Below, piece after piece: positions 5,778 through 12,789 of a DNA stretch of 12,789 nucleotides. Every line of letters starts with the position of its first letter. Within the stretch, counting starts at the first letter, position 1. Source of the DNA: JAJTHY01 sp964458795 (GTDB lineage: Bacteria; Pseudomonadota; Alphaproteobacteria; Rickettsiales; Midichloriaceae). The stretch is from assembly GCA_964458795.1 (NCBI GenBank), contig CAYWJW010000045.1:1-12789 (forward strand), given 5' to 3'. Both the position numbers and the translations under genes were made by a program. The notes under the pieces are model-generated. The model was given only the letters and a program-made list of their open reading frames with translations, was not told the origin of the DNA and searched no databases.

Positions 5778-7637
5778 ATGTTAGCAACTTTAAGAAAAGC
5801 ATCAAATAGTTTTGCCATCAAAATTTTGATGGTGATACTTCTATTCACATTCGTGCTCTGGGGAGTAGGAGATATGCTTCGCTCTGGGCCTAGCAATTAT
5901 GTGCTTAAGGTAGGTGATACCAAAGTTAACGATATGGAGTTTGGCAACCTATATCGAGAGCAATTGGCAGTAATTCAGCAGCAGTTTGGGCACGAATTCA
6001 CTAAAGAAGAATTGAACGATCCACAGCTAAAGCAGATAGTAGTAAGTCAAGTGGTTAATCGTCTTTTGCAGAAGAAGCTAGCGCAGGATATGAAATTTGC
6101 AGTAAGCGATGATATGGTTAAATTTGAGATAGCAGGTATGCCTATCTTTATGAGAGACGGTAAGTTTGATAAAGAGGTATTTGATGGCTATTTGCGTAAC
6201 GTGGGCTTAAGTGAATCTAAGTTTGTCGAGTTGCTGAGAGAGGATCTTAGTTCGCAAAATATTGGGTTATTATTCTCTGTTTTAAGATTTGAACCCGCCT
6301 TGCTTACAGATACTTTGCTTAAAGCTCGTGGGCAGACTCGTGTGTTTAATATGGTTGTAATACCAAAGACAGCTGCAACTTTGACTGAACAACCTACTGA
6401 TGCGGAGCTTAAGAGGGTTTTTGAGGAAAATAAAGCTAAGTTTATTGTACCTGAAAAACGTGAAGTTTCTTACGTTGTTTTTGGGCCTGAAGTCGCTCAA
6501 ATAGATAATGTTTCAGACAAGGTGCTTAAAGAATTTTATGAAAGCAAAAAACAGACTTTTACCGAAGCAGAAAAGCGTAAAGTTCTGCAGATGGTATTTA
6601 AAGATAAAGCAAAAGGAGAATTGGCTCTAAAAGACTTAAAAAAAGGTGTGTCGTTTGAAGAAGTTGGTAAGAAAAACTTCCCAGATAAGAAATCATTTTT
6701 AATTGGTGATATAACAAAAAATGGGCTAAGTGCAGATATTGCTAAAGTTATATTCACACTTCCAGTTGCTACACCATCGGATTTAGTGCAGTCACCTATG
6801 GGGTATCACATCTTTTTGGTTGAATCTATAACACCAGCAAAGGTCAAAGAATTTGCAGAGATCAAAGATAAACTAAAAGATGCATACCTGGAAGAAAAGA
6901 GATATGAAAAACTGAATGAGATAGCACAAAGTGTTGACAAAGAAGTTTTGGCTGGCAAAACGCTGACAGATATTTCTAAAGACTTTGCCTTCAAACCTCA
7001 GAATTTGATAGTTGCTAGTAATGTAGATGATAAAGATATGTTGAAATTTCAAGGGTTTAAATCAGCCGTGTTCGCAACAGATGAAGGTAGTGTATCTACG
7101 GTGATGCCACTTGAAGGTCAGGATAAATATTTCTTGGTCGCAGTTAATAAGGTTTACCCTGCTACTGCTAAGCAGTTTGCACAAGTTAAGTTAGAAGTTT
7201 TCAAGCTCTGGCAAGATGGAAGGTCAGCTGAGAGGCTTACCGATATCTCTCAGGATGTTTACAAAACTCTAGCATCAGGAACAAAGCCTGATGCAGCAGC
7301 TAAGAAGTTTGGGCTTAGTGCGCCAAAGACTATGAATTTATCTCTATTTGCAGAAAGTGCTAGAAAGATGCCTTATGAATTCTTAAAAGAAGCTTTTGCT
7401 TTAAAGGTGGGTGGTTGTACGCATCCTATTAAAGATGAAAAACAAGATTATATGATTGCGTGTGTATCCGAGATTATAGATGCGGATCTCGCGCAGTTAA
7501 AAGACAAGCGGGCAGTTGTCTCTATGGAGCTTATGCAAAGCACTCCAAATGAATTAATGGGGCAGCTTTTGAGGAGTGCAAAAGAGAAATATAAAGTAGA
7601 AATGAACAATAAATACCTAGAAGACCTGGAGTTTTAA
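5778..7637 (+). CDS. ppiD: PpiD-like membrane-anchored periplasmic chaperone / parvulin-domain protein
   Basis: PpiD is a SecYEG-associated chaperone that helps newly exported proteins fold. The 619-residue protein (E. coli PpiD 623) has a short cytoplasmic end MLATLRKASNS, one membrane helix (about 12-31, ending VLWGVGDML), a SurA-like N-terminal chaperone domain (about 40-165) and a parvulin/PPIC domain (about 265-352: RKVLQMVF ... GVSFEEVGKKN ... MGYHIFLVES), followed by a long helical C-terminal part. The parvulin segment lacks the usual ASHIL histidine and the GGDLG loop, so it is probably not an active prolyl isomerase, as is known for E. coli PpiD. AGAGGG at 5765-5770 lies 7 nt before the ATG. 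It is 23 bp from holC, the last gene of the lptA-lptB-holC-ppiD unit. Confidence 0.88.
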   Translation: MLATLRKASNSFAIKILMVILLFTFVLWGVGDMLRSGPSNYVLKVGDTKVNDMEFGNLYREQLAVIQQQFGHEFTKEELNDPQLKQIVVSQVVNRLLQKKLAQDMKFAVSDDMVKFEIAGMPIFMRDGKFDKEVFDGYLRNVGLSESKFVELLREDLSSQNIGLLFSVLRFEPALLTDTLLKARGQTRVFNMVVIPKTAATLTEQPTDAELKRVFEENKAKFIVPEKREVSYVVFGPEVAQIDNVSDKVLKEFYESKKQTFTEAEKRKVLQMVFKDKAKGELALKDLKKGVSFEEVGKKNFPDKKSFLIGDITKNGLSADIAKVIFTLPVATPSDLVQSPMGYHIFLVESITPAKVKEFAEIKDKLKDAYLEEKRYEKLNEIAQSVDKEVLAGKTLTDISKDFAFKPQNLIVASNVDDKDMLKFQGFKSAVFATDEGSVSTVMPLEGQDKYFLVAVNKVYPATAKQFAQVKLEVFKLWQDGRSAERLTDISQDVYKTLASGTKPDAAAKKFGLSAPKTMNLSLFAESARKMPYEFLKEAFALKVGGCTHPIKDEKQDYMIACVSEIIDADLAQLKDKRAVVSMELMQSTPNELMGQLLRSAKEKYKVEMNNKYLEDLEF

Positions 7638-7649
7638 GTGAAAAAATAA

Positions 7650-7679
7650 TTGACATAGGCTTTATGGCATGCTTATACT
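7650..7679 (+). promoter_or_regulatory. Near-consensus sigma-70 promoter of rho
   Basis: TTGACA (7650-7655, perfect -35) and TATACT (7674-7679, five of six) are 18 nt apart. The start would be near 7686, leaving a 115-nt leader before rho. The -10 box is framed by the inverted repeat ATGCT (7669-7673)/AGCAT (7680-7684), and the 11-mer ATGGCATGCTT is repeated directly at 7664-7674 and 7705-7715. These could be operator sites or leader structure; rho is autoregulated by attenuation in E. coli. Confidence 0.75.
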
Positions 7680-7801
7680 AGCATCAAGCTGCCTTAGAGT
7701 TTGAATGGCATGCTTTCTTTAATCATCTCCAATAGATTATTACCTAATTAAAACAGAATTTAAAATCAATTCATCTTTAAATCAATAAACAATAAGGAAC
7801 T

Positions 7802-9367
7802 ATGAAAGTTATGGACGAGACAAAAAATGAGAGCGCGGCTGTAATCAGCGCGGTCGAGAGTGATGCTGAATCAAGACCATCACTAAAATCTAAATTAACT
7901 ATAAAAAAAGTAAAAAATGAAGAAGTAGCAGAACCTGTAGTCATTGCTGAATCCACAGAGATTGCACCAGAGGATGCTGGAGCTTCGGTGATTGCAGCTC
8001 AAGTAGAAGATTTAAATCAGAGCCCAGACGTTAGAAGAAGGAAAGCAGATATAGAACCTCAAACAGAAAGTGAGCTATCAACTCCTGCAAGAGAAGAATC
8101 TGAGATTACCTTTAATCTAAGAGATCTAAAGAAAAAAGGAGCAGAAGAGCTCATTGCGCTCGCCGAATCTTTGGGAGTTGAAAACCCAAATTATTTGCCA
8201 AAACATGATTTAGTATTTGTAATCCTAAAGTATTTAGCTGAAAAAGGTGGGGTTATGATAGGTGAGGGTGTTCTTGAAACCATGCCGGATGGCTACGGGT
8301 TTTTGAGATCTCCAGAATCCAATTATACTCCAGGTCCTGATGATATTTATATATCTCCAAACCAGGTGCGTAGAATGGGGCTTAGAACAGGTGATGTTCT
8401 TTCCGGTCCAGTACGCGCACCAAAAAAAGGTGAACGGTATTTTGCTTTAATCAAAATAAATACTATAAATGGCAAGGATCCTTCATCTATTAGACATAGA
8501 GTGTATTTTGAGGATTTGACCCCGCTTTACCCCAACTCAAGGTTGAAGCTCGAAACTCCCGATCATTCAAATTTAACCCAACGAGTTATAGACATAGTAA
8601 CTCCTATTGGTAAGGGACAAAGAGCTCTGATTGTAGCGCCACCTAGAAGTGGTAAAACAATGTTGCTCCAAAGCGTTGCACATTCTATCACTACAAATAA
8701 CCCTGATGTTAAGCTTATTGTGCTTCTAATAGATGAACGTCCAGAAGAAGTAACGGATATGGCGCGCTCAGTTAAAGGTGAAGTGGTGAGTTCAACATTT
8801 GATGAGCCTTCAACCCGTCATGTTCAACTTGCTGAGATGGTAATAGAAAAGGCTAAGAGGTTAGTTGAAATGAAGCATGATGTGGTAATTTTGCTAGACA
8901 ACATCACGCGTCTTGCTCGTGCCTACAATAACGTTGTGCCTTCATCTGGTAAAGTACTTTCAGGTGGTGTGGATTCAAATGCTCTGCAACGCCCAAAACG
9001 TTTCTTTGGAGCGGCTAGAAATATTGAAGAAGGCGGATCATTAACTATAATCGCAACTGCACTTATCGAGACTGGTTCGCGCATGGATGAGGTAATTTTT
9101 GAGGAATTCAAAGGTACGGGTAATGCTGAGATTGTGCTTGACCGTAAAATTTCTGATAAGCGTGTATTCCCTGCAATAGATATTGCAAAATCGGGTACAC
9201 GTAAGGAAGATTTGTTAGTTGATAAGCCAACTTTGACTAAGATGTGGGTACTAAGACGTATTGTCAATCCTATGGGTACTATCGATGCAATTGAATTCTT
9301 GCTCGATAAGATGCATGATACCAAGTCAAATGAAGCTTTCTTCGCAAAGATGATCTCAAATAATTAA
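7802..9367 (+). CDS. rho: Transcription termination factor Rho
   Basis: Rho is a ring-shaped hexameric RNA helicase that ends transcription at unstructured C-rich RNA. The 521-residue protein is longer than E. coli Rho (419), mostly because of an acidic, low-complexity N-terminal extension (about 1-100). The Rho_N helical bundle starts near 104 (FNLRDLKKKGAEELIALAES), the RNA-binding cold-shock fold follows with GYGFLRS (164-170), then the ATPase: Walker A APPRSGKT (279-286), Walker B VVILLDN (361-367) with ITRLARAYN, the Q-loop LSGGVDSNALQRPKRF (386-401), and the R-loop region GSLTIIATALIETGSRMDE with EEFKGTGN. All are intact. AAGGA (7794-7798) precedes ATG 7802 by 3 nt; the second ATG at 7811 (12 nt spacing) is an alternative start. 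It has its own promoter, with ispE 74 bp downstream. Confidence 0.97.
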   Translation: MKVMDETKNESAAVISAVESDAESRPSLKSKLTIKKVKNEEVAEPVVIAESTEIAPEDAGASVIAAQVEDLNQSPDVRRRKADIEPQTESELSTPAREESEITFNLRDLKKKGAEELIALAESLGVENPNYLPKHDLVFVILKYLAEKGGVMIGEGVLETMPDGYGFLRSPESNYTPGPDDIYISPNQVRRMGLRTGDVLSGPVRAPKKGERYFALIKINTINGKDPSSIRHRVYFEDLTPLYPNSRLKLETPDHSNLTQRVIDIVTPIGKGQRALIVAPPRSGKTMLLQSVAHSITTNNPDVKLIVLLIDERPEEVTDMARSVKGEVVSSTFDEPSTRHVQLAEMVIEKAKRLVEMKHDVVILLDNITRLARAYNNVVPSSGKVLSGGVDSNALQRPKRFFGAARNIEEGGSLTIIATALIETGSRMDEVIFEEFKGTGNAEIVLDRKISDKRVFPAIDIAKSGTRKEDLLVDKPTLTKMWVLRRIVNPMGTIDAIEFLLDKMHDTKSNEAFFAKMISNN

Positions 9368-9368
9368 T

Positions 9369-9445
9369 GCATAAGCCATGGCAAAAACTTGTTAAATATG
9401 TCATACCGCGGTCAGGCCGCGGTATCCATGGTTTGTAGCTTATGC
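9369..9445 (+). promoter_or_regulatory. Rho-ispE intergenic fold that could cover the ispE start codon
   Basis: GCATAAGC (9369-9376) is the complement of GCTTATGC (9438-9445), and CCATGG occurs next to the first arm (9376-9381) and inside the second (9426-9431). Between them is the perfect 9-bp palindrome of the repeat at 9400-9428. The outer arm includes the ispE ATG (9442-9444), so an mRNA running through from rho could form a structure that masks the start. No Shine-Dalgarno is visible before ispE. Regulation is inferred from base pairing alone. Confidence 0.45.
9400..9428 (+). repeat. GTC...CCA palindromic repeat, copy 3
   Basis: GTC, ATACCGCGG (9403-9411), loop TCAGG, CCGCGGTAT (9417-9425), CCA. 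The 9-bp stem is perfect and ends 13 bp before the ispE ATG. It is a single copy rather than one of a facing pair. It may also act as a weak terminator or stabilising hairpin for the rho mRNA, but no U-run follows. Confidence 0.8.
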
Positions 9446-10311
9446 AAATAAAAGCCCCAGCAAAGCTAAACCTATTTCTCAATATCACCGGTAAGCGCGA
9501 AGATGGTTACCATTTGCTGGAGAGCCTATTTGTTCCTTTAAAGCTGGCGGATAGTATTACCTTACAAGCGGCAAACGATATAGAAGTAAGTGGTATAAGA
9601 TTCCCAAACAATACCGCTCTAAAAGCCGCAGAGCTAATGCGCACCTTTTATAATATTAAAGCAGGCGTAAGAATAACCATTGAGAAAAAAATACCAATTG
9701 GTGCAGGCCTAGGTGGTAGCGCAACCGATGCCGGAGCGTTAATAAGTGCGCTTTGCAACTTTTGGGAAATTGATGCAAATCCATCAGATCTCCTAAAGTT
9801 AGCGCTAAAAATCGGAGCAGACGTGCCATATTTCTTGAATCCAATGCCAGCATATGTAAGCGGTATAGGTGAGGTAATAAAGCCCGCTAATCTTAATCTC
9901 GATATGCACATATTAGTTATCTATCCCGGATTCGAGCTTCTAGCAAAAGATGTATATAATGTTTTTAGCCACTCCAGCCTGTCAGGCCGAAGCTATAGGC
10001 GAAGGACGAAGGGGAAAAGCCTTATTTTTCGTCATTCTGAGGAGCGAAGCGACGTGAGAATCTCTTACAATATAGGCACTGTCAACAACGACCTAGAAGC
10101 TCCAGCTATAAAATTACGTCCAGAAATTAGAGAACTCCTGCAGGAAATTAAGCTACAAAAAGGCTGTAAGGCTTCAAGAATGTCCGGCAGCGGATCTGCC
10201 TGCTTTGGGATATTCGATACAGAAAATGCAGCATTAAAAGCGGAGAAATTTTTCTCCAGGCGATATTTTACTTATTATGAACATCTAACTTATACCAATT
10301 CCAGTAAATAA
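9442..10311 (+). CDS. ispE: 4-diphosphocytidyl-2-C-methyl-D-erythritol kinase (IspE)
   Basis: IspE phosphorylates the 2-hydroxyl of CDP-methylerythritol with ATP in the MEP route to isoprenoid precursors. The 289-residue protein (E. coli 283) is a GHMP kinase. Motif 1 KAPAKLNLFL (4-13) holds the catalytic-site Lys8; the ATP-binding loop is IPIGAGLGGSATDAG (84-98); Asp127 in GADVPYFL is the expected catalytic Asp; motif 3 is MSGSGSACFG (247-256). Residues about 178-208 (SLSGRSYRRR...HSEERSDVRIS) look foreign and are encoded by repeat DNA; they lie in the variable stretch between VYNVF and NNDLE, where family members differ in length, so the enzyme is probably active. No Shine-Dalgarno precedes the ATG. 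The last codons and the stop (NSSK-stop) fall in another repeat-like end. It probably shares a transcript with rho. Confidence 0.95.
   Translation: MQIKAPAKLNLFLNITGKREDGYHLLESLFVPLKLADSITLQAANDIEVSGIRFPNNTALKAAELMRTFYNIKAGVRITIEKKIPIGAGLGGSATDAGALISALCNFWEIDANPSDLLKLALKIGADVPYFLNPMPAYVSGIGEVIKPANLNLDMHILVIYPGFELLAKDVYNVFSHSSLSGRSYRRRTKGKSLIFRHSEERSDVRISYNIGTVNNDLEAPAIKLRPEIRELLQEIKLQKGCKASRMSGSGSACFGIFDTENAALKAEKFFSRRYFTYYEHLTYTNSSK
9973..10064 (+). repeat. Repeat DNA read in frame inside ispE
   Basis: Two repeat-like blocks lie side by side without breaking the frame. The second, 10031-10064, begins GTCATTCT and ends AGAATCTC: ATTCT (10034-10038) pairs with AGAAT (10057-10061), and CGTC (10030-10033) can pair with GACG (10051-10054). 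It follows the GTC-stem form of the other palindromes but ends in CTC in place of CCA. The first block, about 9973-10012, has short internal palindromes (CCTGTCAGG; GCC-GAAGCTATA-GGC) and repeated GAAGGACGAAGG. The encoded residues are basic and polar, unlike the rest of IspE. This resembles rickettsial palindromic elements, which are known to insert in frame in genes. Confidence 0.65.
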
Positions 10312-10403
10312 CGCATAAAAAGGTGCAAAAAATATTTCTACTAAGGACTTCCATTAGCAATAATAAATCAAGTATACTGATAAATATAAGATAAGAGAAT
10401 TGT
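10291..10403 (+). repeat. Shortened relative of the 1982-2220 palindrome-plus-flank repeat
   Basis: 10291-10310 (TATACCAATTCCAGTAAATA) matches the outer end of the 177-bp palindrome (1989-2008) at 18 of 20 positions, and 10343-10403 matches its flank 2161-2220, including the exact GGACTTCCAT. The palindrome interior is missing. The matched end contains the last codons and TAA stop of ispE, and the flank holds the candidate promoter of the following gene. Confidence 0.6.
10349..10378 (+). promoter_or_regulatory. Possible promoter of the 10430 gene, within the repeat flank
   Basis: TATACT (10373-10378) is a good -10 box; 18 nt upstream is TTCCAT (10349-10354), a poor -35 box that belongs to the conserved GGACTTCCAT 10-mer shared with 2163-2172. 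The start would be near 10385, 45 nt before the ATG. The -35 mismatch keeps confidence low. Confidence 0.35.
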
Positions 10404-10429
10404 GCTTAAGAACATAAGAAGAGGTTAAA

Positions 10430-11452
10430 ATGCCAAAAAAAGCCAAAGTGCCTGCTAATAAGGTGGACCCAAGATTAATTCAGGGAGAAAGTAATAAAGA
10501 CAATGCTGTCACTATATTAAATGATTATTTTGCTGGGATAGGGGTAAAAACTGAAGAAGAATTATTTGCAGAGTTAAAAACTAATAATCTATTGAATGAA
10601 AAACTATGGGAATCACTTAACAAAGTGCAGAATATTGACCAAGCTTTTAGAAGTAAGGTATTCGATGCCTTGATATTAAACAAGATACGTGTAAGCAATT
10701 TAGATTTTTACCAAGACAGTGAAAAAGAATTCTTAAATGAAAAGATAAAAACTCTACTAGAAGAAGGAAAGAAAGACGAGGTTAGTAAGCTATTGCCTGC
10801 GTACGCCAAATTCTATGTAGGGCAAAAAGATAAGGTTTTGTATACTAAATTAATGGAAGATAACGAGTTAGGGTCTCAGCTTATACAAAGTACCGTAAAG
10901 CTTTTAACTCAATATAGAGGCGGGTATTTTCTGGAAGCCGAAGCCCTCGTAAAGCATGATTTAGTTACGCCTGATCTATTGGTTGCTTGTTATGCAGAAT
11001 ATCTGTCACGGCGTGAAGAATCTTTAAGACAGAGTAATAATATGCATAGGGGTGAGGATGTACAGTATATAGAAGGTAGTTTCCGTATTTTGCAACATAG
11101 CTTGCTTAATGGTAAAGTTTTAGATAGTAATTCCGCTTATGCAATTGCGATTGGGAAGTTTTCAGAAGATGGAGGGAAAAAGAATTATGAAGGGTTGGTA
11201 AAATCAACTGAAAACCTCCCAAAGCCATCTGATATAGTTAAAAATTACGATATTGATGTGCTTAATAAAATGCTCTCTGTACGTAGAAGAGGAAGCGAGG
11301 AGATGAACATTCTGGATAGGATCATTGCTACAATTAAAGAATGCATAGAGTTTATCTTTGGCGGCGGTGTAAGGAAGGAGATAGTGGATGCTGTAAAAGC
11401 TGAGTTAGGAATGCACACAGCAAAAGGAACAGAAAGAGGTGGTAGGCATTAG
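10430..11452 (+). CDS. Hypothetical protein, helical, 340 residues
   Basis: I do not recognise a family. The product is mostly charged and helix-prone, with no signal peptide. It starts with a Lys-rich end (MPKKAKVPANK). Residues 25-125 have alternating short helices (VTILNDYFAG, TEEELFAELK, EKIKTLLEEGKKDEVSKLL), and a helical middle (about 145-245) includes GGYFLEAEALVKHDLVTPDLLVACYAEYL. Near the end is a short hydrophobic amphipathic stretch (IIATIKECIEFIFGGG, 298-313) and a basic, Gly-rich tail (GTERGGRH). AAGAGG (10419-10424) stands 5 nt before the ATG, a good ribosome binding site, so it is very likely expressed. It lies alone between repeats upstream and downstream, an accessory position like that of the ankyrin gene. 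A secreted or host-directed role is possible but unsupported. Confidence 0.8.
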   Translation: MPKKAKVPANKVDPRLIQGESNKDNAVTILNDYFAGIGVKTEEELFAELKTNNLLNEKLWESLNKVQNIDQAFRSKVFDALILNKIRVSNLDFYQDSEKEFLNEKIKTLLEEGKKDEVSKLLPAYAKFYVGQKDKVLYTKLMEDNELGSQLIQSTVKLLTQYRGGYFLEAEALVKHDLVTPDLLVACYAEYLSRREESLRQSNNMHRGEDVQYIEGSFRILQHSLLNGKVLDSNSAYAIAIGKFSEDGGKKNYEGLVKSTENLPKPSDIVKNYDIDVLNKMLSVRRRGSEEMNILDRIIATIKECIEFIFGGGVRKEIVDAVKAELGMHTAKGTERGGRH

Positions 11453-11493
11453 CTGGTAGTTTTCTTCTTAAATAAGTCTCTTATAAATTACCC

Positions 11494-11522
11494 GTCATCA
11501 CCCGACTTGATCGGGTGATCCA
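11494..11522 (+). repeat. GTC...CCA palindromic repeat, copy 4
   Basis: GTC, ATCACCCGA (11497-11505), loop CTTGA, TCGGGTGAT (11511-11519), CCA, followed by TCTTA. The 9-bp stem is perfect. It lies 41 bp after the 10430 gene stop and faces copy 5 (11579-11607) across 56 bp; copy 5 is also bordered by TCTTA on its CCA side. It could add a 3' hairpin to the upstream mRNA. Confidence 0.8.
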
Positions 11523-11578
11523 TCTTAAAGCAAGATAATACTTCATGTTTAGCTCCTAAAGATAAGCATTGTATAAGA

Positions 11579-11607
11579 TGGATTGCCCTGCTAAGCAGTG
11601 CAATGAT
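11579..11607 (-). repeat. GTC...CCA palindromic repeat, copy 5 (partly decayed)
   Basis: Plus-strand TGG, ATTGC-C-CTGCT (11582-11592), A, AGCAG-T-GCAAT (11594-11604), GAT. Ten of eleven stem positions pair, and the last element reads GAT where GAC is expected. Read on the minus strand it ends CCATCTTA like copy 4. With copy 4 it makes a composite (11494-11607) of the same design as 3856-3993. Confidence 0.7.
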
Positions 11608-11780
11608 ATTGATGCCTGGCTTATACCGTCTTAGCTATATGTCTTGCTGAACTCGTTTTAGCATCTCGTAAGAGAGGGTATAGGTAATAAAAACAAAGTC
11701 TTAGCGCAATATGAATTATCCACCTCCGCTCCACATGGTAACTAATTGAATAAAAAAGTAAAAAATATTCCAAAAAGCGC

Positions 11781-11809
11781 TTGACGGGGTGGGAAGTTTT
11801 GTTTATAAA
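11781..11809 (+). promoter_or_regulatory. rRNA promoter
   Basis: TTGACG (11781-11786) and TATAAA (11804-11809) have an exact 17-nt spacer. The sequence just upstream (about 11747-11775) is a run of A-tracts (AATAAAAAAGTAAAAAATATT), as in an UP element that boosts rRNA promoters. Transcription would start near 11816, giving a leader of roughly 190 nt. A GGGTGGG block in the spacer is unusual for such a promoter. Between the repeat at 11607 and this promoter I see no gene. Confidence 0.8.
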
Positions 11810-11843
11810 TACTCTTCACCAGCGCATGAAAATGAAGTTTGGT

Positions 11844-11922
11844 TGTTCTTTTGAAATTGCAGAAAATGATTTAAAGACGGTAGTACGTAAGCAGAAATTC
11901 TGAAAGCTTCGTTTGAGAAGCT
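11844..11922 (+). promoter_or_regulatory. 16S leader: boxA-like element and hairpin
   Basis: TGTTCTTTTGAA (11844-11855) resembles the boxA antitermination sequence TGCTCTTTAACA at about eight of twelve positions, at a suitable distance after the promoter. A hairpin AGCTTC-GTTTGA-GAAGCT follows at 11905-11922. NusB/NusE-type antitermination is usual for rRNA operons, but the match here is loose. The pairing partner for 16S processing would lie beyond the window. Confidence 0.4.
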
Positions 11923-12002
11923 AAGTAAAAATACTTGAGATTTTGGGATTTGGTGGGGCAACCTATCAAATTTCAAAATACGAAAAGTACAAGTTAAGAT
12001 CA

Positions 12003-12789
<787 letters not shown>

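Noticed and set aside
7666..7720. Terminator after ppiD from paired GGCATGC copies
   Set aside because: The stem is weak and mismatched, and its first arm overlaps the rho promoter; promoter or leader elements explain it better.
8923..9911. Minus-strand frames opposite rho and ispE
   Set aside because: Shadows of well-supported genes with no motif or start signal.
1..12002. CRISPR array or tRNA genes
   Set aside because: The repeats are dispersed palindromes with no regular spacers, and I saw no cloverleaf with conserved T-loop and acceptor.
11804..12002. Coding gene in the rRNA leader
   Set aside because: The open frame there falls between a good rRNA promoter and 16S, with no start signal.

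Overview
The window reads as a piece of an AT-rich proteobacterial chromosome, most likely from an alphaproteobacterium with a host-associated or intracellular lifestyle. Pointers to that are a DksA of the alphaproteobacterial type (only one of the four zinc-finger cysteines is kept), an ankyrin-repeat protein, an AdiC-like amino-acid exchanger, many small palindromic repeats (one read in frame inside a housekeeping gene), and sparse gene packing around the accessory genes. The partial 16S gene mixes alphaproteobacterial motifs with a long helix 17 of the kind usual in beta- and gammaproteobacteria, so I do not name an order; Rickettsiales, Holosporales or a deep relative are all open.

Left part (1-3590), all genes on the minus strand: dksA (transcription regulator) with its own promoter; a strong GC hairpin; a 350-residue ankyrin-repeat protein; a 177-bp imperfect palindrome with a 60-bp flank; a strong hairpin terminator; and an APC-family amino-acid/polyamine exchanger.

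Middle (3591-10311), plus strand: a 460-bp divergent intergenic region holding two inward-facing palindromes, then lptA-lptB-holC-ppiD, tightly packed or overlapping and probably one transcript. It joins LPS export to the outer membrane (LptA bridge, LptB ATPase), the chi subunit of DNA polymerase III and a membrane-anchored periplasmic chaperone (PpiD). A near-consensus sigma-70 promoter then starts rho (transcription termination factor), followed after 74 bp by ispE (MEP isoprenoid pathway). A palindromic repeat fills the rho-ispE gap, and more repeat sequence is read in frame within ispE.

Right part (10312-12789): a second, shortened relative of the palindrome/flank repeat of the left part, an unrecognised 340-residue helical protein, another inward-facing palindrome pair, and a 16S rRNA gene with a strong promoter and about 190-nt leader, cut by the window end near E. 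coli position 805.

The most unusual material is the repeat content. One family has the form GTC-[stem]-loop-[complementary stem]-CCA, with stems that differ between copies but remain paired, and it occurs twice as inward-facing pairs. A second family is the 177-bp palindrome with flank, whose shortened copy appears to supply the ispE stop codon and perhaps the promoter of the next gene.
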